Assembly: GCA_002328075.1 (NCBI GenBank)
Contig: DCVT01000023.1
Span: 1-33,657, forward strand
DNA length: 33,657 bases
DNA from: Anaerolineales bacterium UBA2181
GTDB taxonomy: Bacteria; Chloroflexota; Anaerolineae; Promineifilales; UBA4811
Reading direction: 5' to 3'
Of the stretch, positions 1 to 6,631 are shown piece after piece. Below the pieces are notes generated by a model. That model was not told where the DNA came from and made no database searches. It was given only the letters and a program-made list of their open reading frames with translations. Positions within the stretch are counted from its first letter, which is position 1; each line of letters starts with the position of its first letter. The translations under genes and the position numbers were made by a program.

Positions 1-240
1 GTAGTCGATCAATCGCTTGGCTTGCGACTCCAGGTTGTCCCGGTTCTCGGCGGCCGAGACACGCGCATAGACAACCACCTTCTGAATGGGCGCCGGCGCA
101 ATGGCCTGGGGCAGTGGTTCGGTGATGATGATGGTGGTGCCAGTCTCAACCTGGTAGCCCTGCAACTGACCGCTCCTGAACCAGCGCCAGGCCGTGCCAT
201 AGGACACGCCAACTTGGCGGGCATACTCACTCAATTTCAA
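1..240 (-). CDS. tnpA: IS607-family serine transposase TnpA, N-terminal part
   Basis: This is the first 80 codons of a leftward gene that leaves the window. Residues 1-30 read as a MerR-like helix-turn-helix (LSEYARQVGVSYGTAWRWF), followed by a short linker and the start of the small-serine-recombinase catalytic domain (VVVYARVSAAENRDNLESQA) with its nucleophile serine in the ARVS motif. HTH before catalytic domain is the IS607 architecture. No ATG fits: a stop lies four codons upstream and TTG codons at 240 and 234 are the only starts in register, so I chose TTG at 240. In IS607 elements tnpA is normally followed by tnpB, which would lie left of position 1. The upstream flank replaces the end of the neighbouring lipoprotein gene, as expected at an element border. 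Confidence 0.85.
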   Translation of the reverse strand, partial: MKLSEYARQVGVSYGTAWRWFRSGQLQGYQVETGTTIIITEPLPQAIAPAPIQKVVVYARVSAAENRDNLESQAKRLIDY

Positions 241-290
241 AGCGCTATATTAGTACACAAATCCCGATTTGTCCGTAGGTGCGATTGATA
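1..290 (-). mobile_element. Right-hand end of an IS607-family insertion sequence (partial)
   Basis: The element carries the IS607-type transposase start at 1-240. Its outer border is placed only roughly, near 270-290, where the TolB-like reading frame of the adjacent lipoprotein stops resembling its family and runs into about 20 unrelated residues. IS607 elements lack terminal inverted repeats and make no clear target duplication, so the exact edge cannot be read without an uninterrupted homologue. Everything beyond position 1 is unseen. Confidence 0.55.
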
Positions 291-1386
291 TGAAGAAACC
301 ACTGCAATACCTGCCGTCGGGCGACCAGAACGGGAAACAATCGTCGGCCGGGTGCTCGGTGAGCCGGCGCTGGTTACCCCCGTCGGCGTCCATCCGATAG
401 ATCTCGTCGTTGCCGTCGCGATCCGAGACAAAGGCGATCAAACTCCCGTTGACAACGGCTGGACCTGCCTCATCCTCGATAACCAATACCCGACCGGCAC
501 CGGCCGGTACAAAGTCGTCGCCATAGGCGTCGGCAAACATCGAGATGGCCGTCTCACCGGTGCAGTGTGTAGGCGCCACCTGTTCCACACCCAACTCGCG
601 AAACGCAGCGATGACCGCTTCGATCTGCCTGGTTCCGCTGTCCACCAGGTGAAAACCGCCCAGGACCAACTGCACCGGCTCATCGAACATCAACTTGGCC
701 GCCCGCACCACCTCGACGATGCCCTGATGGGCGCAGCCGGTGACGATCACCAGCCCGCGGCCGGTCCGGATCACCAACGACTGCTCGTGGATCCGCACTG
801 CGGGGTCCCGCATCTGACCGGTGGTGTAGACGTCTGGGTTCAGTTCCTGACCCGGCTCCACGGCGATGGGGTCGAGTTGGCCGGCACATCGGTTGCGAAA
901 GCTGGCAGGAAATGAGGGCAGCACGTAAACCGGTACACAAAGCCCCCTTTCCACCAGGCCAGGTAGGCCGTCCACGTGGTCGCCGTGGATGTGCGAAAGC
1001 GCAATCGCCTCGATGTGCGTCAGGTCGACCCCCAGCAGGTCCACGTTGTTCAACAGGACGCGCGGGTCTCCTCCGGTGTCAAAAAGCAGCGTGTGGCCGC
1101 GATGCTCCACCAGGGCGGCGAATCCCCAGGCTTCTTGCAGACGGGCGTCGTAGGCCGTGTTGTCGTACAGAATAGTGATCCGCAGCGGGTCGGGGGGAAC
1201 TGACGTGGGAATGGCGGTCGAGGGCAGCGAGGGGACGGCGGTAGCTGCCGGCATGGCGGTGAGGGGAACGGTGCTGGCGGCCGGCAGCGAGGTGGCCGGA
1301 CCCGCCATCGGGGTGGCAACCGGCGTGCATCCGGCAACCAGCGTCACGACGAGGAGCACTGCCACCAAAAGTTTGTTTCTCGACAT
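250..1386 (-). CDS. Lipoprotein MBL-fold hydrolase with truncated TolB-like C-terminus
   Basis: A secreted lipoprotein of 378 aa. The signal peptide ends in lipobox VAG-C (Cys20), followed by a Pro/Ala/Thr-rich linker. The metallo-beta-lactamase domain (about 68-300) has the full metal motif HIHGDH at 132-137, then GCAHQG, a GGFH segment and PTHC, the pattern of COG1237-type hydrolases related to archaeal MptA-associated proteins. Substrate is unknown. From about residue 313 a TolB/DPP-type propeller blade starts (FVSDRDGNDEIYRMDADGG, then FWSPDGR), but after one blade it degenerates into about 20 residues ending beside the IS607 transposase. I infer that the insertion removed the rest of the propeller. 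GGAGGAGG lies just upstream of the ATG, and the serine hydrolase gene ends 10 bases before it, so the two are probably cotranscribed. Confidence 0.8.
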   Translation of the reverse strand: MSRNKLLVAVLLVVTLVAGCTPVATPMAGPATSLPAASTVPLTAMPAATAVPSLPSTAIPTSVPPDPLRITILYDNTAYDARLQEAWGFAALVEHRGHTLLFDTGGDPRVLLNNVDLLGVDLTHIEAIALSHIHGDHVDGLPGLVERGLCVPVYVLPSFPASFRNRCAGQLDPIAVEPGQELNPDVYTTGQMRDPAVRIHEQSLVIRTGRGLVIVTGCAHQGIVEVVRAAKLMFDEPVQLVLGGFHLVDSGTRQIEAVIAAFRELGVEQVAPTHCTGETAISMFADAYGDDFVPAGAGRVLVIEDEAGPAVVNGSLIAFVSDRDGNDEIYRMDADGGNQRRLTEHPADDCFPFWSPDGRYCSGFFISIAPTDKSGFVY

Positions 1387-1396
1387 GATCCTCCTC

Positions 1397-3205
1397 CTAG
1401 GGGCAGATAGGTATGATCGCGTCCAGCGCCTTGACCGCGTCAGACCAGGTAAACTCGCGGTTGTCGCTAAAGTAGTAATAGGTCGTGCCGTTGGGTATCA
1501 GCGCAATCACCACCCCGCTGTAACCCAGCATGTGGGGCACCCAGAACACGCAATCAAAGCCCTGCGCCCGGCCGAACCGTTGGGCCCAAAAGCCATCGTT
1601 GTAGCGCATACCCGGGACGATCTCGACTCCGCGGTCGCGCGCGTCGCGCTGTAGTGCGTCGTCCAGAAGGTCGGGGGCCAGAAGCTGCTCTCCGCCAATC
1701 GCGCCGTGTTGGTTGTTCAGGAAAACGGAAATCTTGGCGACATCGTCGTGGGTCCACCACAACCCGTATCCACCGTATGCCTGACCGGGTCCGCCCTCTT
1801 CCGGCGCCCGCCCCGACGAGGATGCTCCGGGACCTACATGGATCGGGGCCAGCACCTCTCCAGCGAAAAACGACCAGAGGTCGGCATCCGGACCTTGCCT
1901 GCTCTTGAGGTAGTTTTGCATGGCGCGGACGACGACAAAGGTATCGGACGTGTGGTACACCCACCGCGTGCCCGGCCGGGCGCTGTGGGGCCAGTACAGG
2001 GCGGCCGCCATCCGGTCGGAATAGCTGTCGGTATCCCAGAAATCGCCCGGCTGCCGACTGTCCTCATCCGCCATGTATGCGCTCGAGCGGTAGTTCCCGG
2101 TCGCCATGTCGAGGGTGTGGTCAAACGTCACCCGGCCCCAGTCGCCAGCGGCGCCGGCAATTTCAGGGAGGTAATCCTTGATCAATAACCCACCGACCGG
2201 CTGTTCGAATTTCTGCGCCAACCGCATCAGCGCCCCGGCGGCAAAGATTGACTTGGCCGTCGAGTAGGAGGGCATACGCATCTGGTCGCAGTAGGCGTAT
2301 TGACCGTAACGGGTGCGGCACGGAGGAACATAGTTCACCCCATTCACGATCACGCCGTACCCGGTCATGTGCTCCGGTGTGACGCCCCGTCCAAAGGCGG
2401 AGAGATCGACACCGGTATAGTCGACTTCCATTTCCTCGAGCGGCTTGGCGGGGAATCGTTGGGCCAGTTCGCTGGCGTAATCACCCCGCACTCGACCGGG
2501 GTCGCCGACCGTTTCAGGGTGGTAGGTGGCATCCAGCAGGCCCCAGAAGTCCGCCCGGAGGGAAGCGGTGGTCTCTTGCGTGATCTGGTACCAGACCTGG
2601 GAAACGTGCTGGTGGTCAAAGAGGAAACCCATCACCCCGTTAAAGGTGGCGTTGGAGCCTTTCCAGACCAGCGCAAACGGAAAGGTAGCCCGCGAATAAC
2701 CTCGGTCGCCGACCTCGTGCCAGACCCGGCCGGGTTCGAGGATCAGGTCCCAGGTGGGGTGGTCGGTGGTTATCAGCCCTCGCCGCACCGGGACTAGGTG
2801 CGAGGCACACTGCACAAAGGCATAGTCAAACTCAGGGAGATGGCTGGACCCGGGGGGCAATTTCGCCCCCCCTGTCACCTTGGTAAAGTCACCCTCGGCT
2901 TCCTCGCCGTGCAGCTCCAGCCTCCCCTCAAAGGTATGCTCAGGACGAGCGGCCGCAACGGGGAGCGCAAACGCGCCATCGTCGATGGGAGCCTCCGGGT
3001 CGCCAGGCTGCATCAATTCCTCGTAGGTCAGCAATGTGCGCTCCACTTCGCCGCTTCCGTTCAGCGTGTCGCACAAGGGTACTGGCAAGGAGACGGTCGA
3101 CGTCGGTACGACCGGTTCAACCCTGGGTTCGGTCGGTCCGCAGCCGGCGACCACCAGGATCACCACCAACACAGTGCTGAGCCGCCATCTCCGGTCAGAA
3201 CACAT
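1397..3205 (-). CDS. Lipoprotein serine hydrolase, class C beta-lactamase fold
   Basis: A 602-aa exported lipoprotein: signal peptide with lipobox VAG-C (Cys22). Residues about 40-260 are an extra N-terminal domain I do not recognise. The C-terminal half is a beta-lactamase/penicillin-binding-like domain (COG1680 type): nucleophile motif STAK (Ser315, Lys318) inside YSTAKSIFAAG, and YHTSD at about 417 in the place of the second Tyr-x-Asn/Ser motif. Such proteins act as esterases, peptidases or lactamases outside the membrane; sequence does not tell which. I chose the ATG at 3205 because the signal peptide starts there; an in-frame ATG 20 codons upstream would bury it. It heads an operon with the MBL-fold lipoprotein. 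Confidence 0.8.
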   Translation of the reverse strand: MCSDRRWRLSTVLVVILVVAGCGPTEPRVEPVVPTSTVSLPVPLCDTLNGSGEVERTLLTYEELMQPGDPEAPIDDGAFALPVAAARPEHTFEGRLELHGEEAEGDFTKVTGGAKLPPGSSHLPEFDYAFVQCASHLVPVRRGLITTDHPTWDLILEPGRVWHEVGDRGYSRATFPFALVWKGSNATFNGVMGFLFDHQHVSQVWYQITQETTASLRADFWGLLDATYHPETVGDPGRVRGDYASELAQRFPAKPLEEMEVDYTGVDLSAFGRGVTPEHMTGYGVIVNGVNYVPPCRTRYGQYAYCDQMRMPSYSTAKSIFAAGALMRLAQKFEQPVGGLLIKDYLPEIAGAAGDWGRVTFDHTLDMATGNYRSSAYMADEDSRQPGDFWDTDSYSDRMAAALYWPHSARPGTRWVYHTSDTFVVVRAMQNYLKSRQGPDADLWSFFAGEVLAPIHVGPGASSSGRAPEEGGPGQAYGGYGLWWTHDDVAKISVFLNNQHGAIGGEQLLAPDLLDDALQRDARDRGVEIVPGMRYNDGFWAQRFGRAQGFDCVFWVPHMLGYSGVVIALIPNGTTYYYFSDNREFTWSDAVKALDAIIPICP

Positions 3206-3323
3206 AGTTCGCCTCTCAGTCGGGCGCCACCAGGGAACCCGCTCGGCCATGCGCGCAGCCGACAAATCTGCCCGTCGACACGGTCTACCTAATCCGGCAA
3301 GTTGCCCTGGCTGTCGGTCTTGA

Positions 3324-4643
3324 TCAGAATGGTCTCAAAGCCACGGCCATGTGTGCGTCGGCCTGACCGACCACCACCAGACCGCCATCGGCTGCCTCAA
3401 ACACCCGCAATCCGACCCGCGGTCCCTTGCCCTCGGCCAGGTTTTGCTGCCAACGCAATATACCATCCTGGTCCACCTTGATCAAAAGCACGCTGGAGCG
3501 GCCGCCACACTCCGCCATCCCGGTCAGCACATAGCCGCCGTCGGCCGTTTCAACCACTCCCGAGGCGTAATCAAAGCAGCCCTCGTCCCCCACCGGTCGA
3601 TCCCAGATGACCTCCCCCTGCGAATTGACCAGCATCAGCCACGGATCGGTCGTCCCCTCTGTTCCCGCGGCCGAGACCAGCCCTGCAATGAGCCAGTGGT
3701 CGTCCGGGGCGGGCAGCATAAGAGTCGCTCCCTGGACGCCATCCTCCTGCCAGACGCACGACCAAGTCTCGTTTCCCCACGCGTCGGTGCGGATCATGAA
3801 ACGATCGGGATTCCGCGCTATATAGTCGGCCGCCGGGCGCATGGCTTGCGCCAGCACAATGAACCCTCCATCGGCCATTGCTCTGACTGCAAAAGCCTCC
3901 TCAATGAGTTCGTCGCCAAACGCCCGTGACCACTGCTCGATACCCGCGCTATCCGTCTTGACCAGATACACATCGTCGCTGCCATCACCGTAGGACGCGG
4001 TAACGCCGGCGAGGATAAACCCACCGTCAGCCGTCTGCTGAACTGCAAAAGCCCTCCCAGCCGCCAGCCCTCCGAGAGCCTCAGATCACAACACCTCGCC
4101 GTCCGGATCGACCTTGATGAGGTACACATCCCGGTCACCGGCCCCCTCCGATTTGGTTTCAGCCAGGATGTGAAAGGCCCCGTCGGCGGCCTCGATGATC
4201 GCCCTACCGCGATCGAACGCATCACCGCCATAGTTTCGCTCCCAGAGCATCTCGCCGGCCGAATCGACCCGCATCAGATGCACGTCCTCAGCAGAGCCAT
4301 CCCGATGGGTATGGTTGGTCGATCCCACCAAAAGGAACCCGCCATCCTCTGTCTGGACCGCATCCAGAGCAGCGCTGCGGGGCTCGGTTTGGGGGAAGCG
4401 CACCCACGTCTCGGGTGAGGGGCGCAGCAGGACGGCTGTCGGGGTGGGGGTGGGTGGCGCGGGGGTGGGTAGCGCCGCGCCGGTTGGTGGAAACATGGTC
4501 GCGACAGCGTCAGACAGCGGCGCGGCGGTCTCGGCGGCTAGTTGGCCGTCACCGTAGCGGGTAAGCAGCACCATCAATGCAACCGGCGTGAGCGTGCCGA
4601 CCGATTTGGTCACGAGTCCCACTTTCTGTCGGGCGAATAGCAT
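3324..4643 (-). pseudogene. Secreted propeller-repeat protein interrupted by in-frame TGA
   Basis: One reading frame of 440 codons contains a single internal stop, TGA at 4086-4088. Both sides carry the same repeat: a D-x-x-G-x-x-x-W strand, a G-G or F-G-D turn, then A-x-x-x-D-G-G-F-x-x-x-G. In the other copies the codon at this point is Trp (GEMLWERNYGG, GIEQWSRAFGD); here it reads GEVL-stop-SEALGG, so TGG to TGA is the simplest explanation. Repeats of this kind form beta-propellers. An N-terminal hydrophobic stretch (about 15-30) and a low-complexity Pro/Thr-rich segment suggest export. I chose the start at 4643, directly before MLFARQKVG; an ATG 26 codons upstream is possible. Function unknown. 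Readthrough or a sequencing error cannot be excluded. Confidence 0.7.
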
Positions 4644-4827
4644 CCTACCCCATATTACTCCCGCCCTCCGCTGTGCGTTCACCGGAGCCCCCACCTGTTT
4701 GCCTGCGGCCTGGCTCCCCACGGGACGGCCGTCACCTGGAGCCCACCATGGTCTCGTGATGAATGCACGGCCGGCCAGACAGGCCCTGGGACGTTCGCCT
4801 GGCCGCCTGTGTCCTCCCCACTTGCGG

Positions 4828-5595
4828 CTATTCAGGCCTACTCCGGCGCCGGCCCGCCAACAACCCTACCACCAGTGCCAGCGCTACCAGCCCGGCCGCG
4901 ATCCAGGCACTGACCGCCACCAGCGGAACCGCCGCCTGTTTGACCGCCACCCCGGCAAACGCCCAGACGAGTACCAGCAGGTAGGCGACGTCCCGCCGGG
5001 TGAGGCTGACGGCCGTGGCGATGCCGACGCCGGCCGCCAGCAGGATCACCGCCCAGACCTGCGGATCGATCCCCCATCCGCCCCACCGGAGATAGTCCAG
5101 CGTGGAGGTCACATTGGCAATGGTCGCCACGGTGATCCAGCCCAGGTAAATGCTGACGGGCAAACGCACGCACCAGGTTTCGCCAGCCGAGGCTCGGGGC
5201 CGGCCGATTCCCAGCCGCGAATAGATGACGATGAGCGAGACCAGCAGCAGCAACATGACCGGCACGGTCAGCACAAACTGCTCATAGTGCCAGAGGAAAA
5301 GCCAGCTTGGGTTCGCCACGCAACTCAGGGCAAACCAATAGCCAATTCGGCGCAAACGTGGGTTTTCGCGTTGCGCCGGAAGCAGTTGGTAACCGGTCAA
5401 TGCCAACCACCCCAGGTAGACCACTCCCCAGATGGCAAAGACGTATCCGGCCGGGACAAAATAAACCCTGAACCGGTCTGATATCTCGCCGGTGTTCAAC
5501 CCGTTGAGCGGGAGCGCATTCGCCAGGCCATTGAGCACCAGCGCTGCCAGGACGGCCAGCACAACGATCCATTGTCGCAACGTGTCACGGTTCAT
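4828..5595 (-). CDS. TspO/MBR-related tryptophan-rich membrane protein
   Basis: A 255-aa integral membrane protein with about six to seven hydrophobic segments. The N-terminal part (LANALPLNGLNTGEISD, then YFVPAGYVFAIWGVVYLGW) matches the long bacterial relatives of TspO, the tryptophan-rich sensory proteins, which bind tetrapyrroles or lipids in the family's better-known members. Further conserved parts are the NPSWLFLWHY region and LPVSIYLGWITVATIANV. The start at 5595 is preceded by GGAGGAGGTG; a first Met four codons upstream would overlap that ribosome-binding site. The gene stands alone, divergent from the ArsR operon. Ligand and role cannot be told from sequence. Confidence 0.8.
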   Translation of the reverse strand: MNRDTLRQWIVVLAVLAALVLNGLANALPLNGLNTGEISDRFRVYFVPAGYVFAIWGVVYLGWLALTGYQLLPAQRENPRLRRIGYWFALSCVANPSWLFLWHYEQFVLTVPVMLLLLVSLIVIYSRLGIGRPRASAGETWCVRLPVSIYLGWITVATIANVTSTLDYLRWGGWGIDPQVWAVILLAAGVGIATAVSLTRRDVAYLLVLVWAFAGVAVKQAAVPLVAVSAWIAAGLVALALVVGLLAGRRRSRPE

Positions 5596-5702
5596 CACCT
5601 CCTCCACACTGTTTTCAGCAGAAGTTCAGCAGGCGGTGCAACATCGGCCCCGCCAGCCCAGGCAGTCAGTTCCGCGCTGCCCAAATGAACATCAGACGGC
5701 AT

Positions 5703-5720
5703 GCCCGGATAATACCGGGC
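5703..5720. repeat. Short perfect hairpin between tspO-like gene and arsR promoter
   Basis: GCCCGG and CCGGGC form a 6-bp stem (7 with the flanking T-A pair) around the loop ATAATA. It lies upstream of the leftward TspO-like gene and about 90 bases before the rightward ArsR promoter. There is no T-run on either side, so it is not a convincing terminator. The rest of 5596-5812 shows no gene I can support. Confidence 0.4.
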
Positions 5721-5812
5721 ACAGGCCATACGGGCAAATCCCATCAAAGAGGTCGGCCTTGACGGCGACGGTGCACGCTCACAGCGATCGCCAAGCCCGG
5801 GTGGCCGGTGGG

Positions 5813-5840
5813 TTGACAGCTGAAGGGAGCCCAGTATAAT
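5813..5840 (+). promoter_or_regulatory. Sigma70-type promoter of the arsR-ATPase operon
   Basis: TTGACA at 5813-5818 and TATAAT at 5835-5840, both perfect consensus, are separated by 16 bases. Transcription would begin near 5847, about 30 bases before the arsR ATG. The following stretch 5841-5872 is strikingly A+T rich (TGTGAATAATTGAGTATATG and onward) in a GC-rich region, which is where an ArsR-family repressor operator would be expected. I could not pick out a clean 12-2-12 inverted repeat by eye. Confidence 0.8.
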
Positions 5841-5875
5841 TGTGAATAATTGAGTATATGCTATGATATCGAACC

Positions 5876-6193
5876 ATGACGACGGGCGCGAAAACATCTG
5901 AACCTCTGGCGCTGGACGAACACACGGCCGCGCATATCGCCGAGGTTTTTCGTGCGTTCAGCGACACCAGCCGCGTCCGAATCATCTCGGTACTGGCCAA
6001 GAATCCCCTCAACGTGGGTTCGCTGGCAGAGGTAGTTGGGCTCAGCCCTTCGGCCGTGTCGCATCACCTGCGGGCGCTGCGACAGATGCGGCTGGTATGG
6101 GTCCGGCGTGAAGGGCAACAGGTCTTTTATCACCTGGATGCTCACGTCGCCGACCTGTTCCGCTACGGACTTGACCACGTGCTTCATGGCTAG
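5876..6193 (+). CDS. ArsR/SmtB-family metal-sensing repressor with alpha-5 site
   Basis: A 105-aa winged-helix repressor. The HTH is LAEVVGLSPSAVSHHLRALR, followed by the wing (VWVRREGQQVFYHL). The last helix holds Asp88, His90, His101 and His104, spaced exactly like the alpha-5 zinc/cobalt site of CzrA and SmtB (D-x-H then H-x-x-H). The alpha-3 cysteine box ELCVCDL of arsenic, lead and cadmium sensors is absent. I therefore expect a Zn, Co or Ni sensor that releases the operator on metal binding. The gene follows a consensus promoter, and its stop overlaps the next start by 8 bases, so it likely represses its own operon with the small membrane protein and the P-type ATPase. Confidence 0.88.
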   Translation: MTTGAKTSEPLALDEHTAAHIAEVFRAFSDTSRVRIISVLAKNPLNVGSLAEVVGLSPSAVSHHLRALRQMRLVWVRREGQQVFYHLDAHVADLFRYGLDHVLHG

Positions 6194-6518
6194 GCGTCGC
6201 GCTGTCGACCGATTTTCGCAGATCCTTTTGGCGGTTTGGGCGGCGATCGTCTTGCTGGGCATTGGCACCCACGTAGCGGCCGACGCAACTGGCAATCCGG
6301 ATCACCTTGGCGGGCTGCACCAGCACACGCCCGGGACCATCACCCTGGCCGACCTTCATTCGGCGACCTGCGGCCTTTTCGGTCAGTTGGCGTTGCCGGA
6401 CCCAAGTATCGACCTGAACCCGGCTAGTCTGGGTCTGCCCATCTCTCTCGTTAGTCTTGTCTTCTCTGCCTGGTTTCCCAGGCCGCCGGTTCGCCCACCC
6501 GTCACATTGACCGCATAA
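6186..6518 (+). CDS. Small His-rich membrane protein, unknown family
   Basis: A 110-aa protein starting at the ATG that overlaps the last 8 bases of arsR. The N-terminus is basic (MARRR), followed by one transmembrane segment (about 12-27), then a loop with His29, His40, His45, His47, His58 and Cys62 (GGLHQHTPG among them), and a second hydrophobic stretch near 80-95 before a Pro/Arg-rich tail. I do not recognise the family. The topology suggests a short N-terminal cytoplasmic end and a metal-binding extracytoplasmic loop. Its position between a metal sensor and a cation ATPase suggests a metal chaperone, sink or ATPase accessory, which is inference only. Confidence 0.6.
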   Translation: MARRRAVDRFSQILLAVWAAIVLLGIGTHVAADATGNPDHLGGLHQHTPGTITLADLHSATCGLFGQLALPDPSIDLNPASLGLPISLVSLVFSAWFPRPPVRPPVTLTA

Positions 6519-6631
6519 CGTGACCGATACGCAGCACCATAGCTGCCATGCGGTTCAGTTACCCACATTGGACGCTTTGCGCGCACCCTCACACGCCGCG
6601 CCCGTTTTGCCAACGGCTCAGGAGAAGTCTC

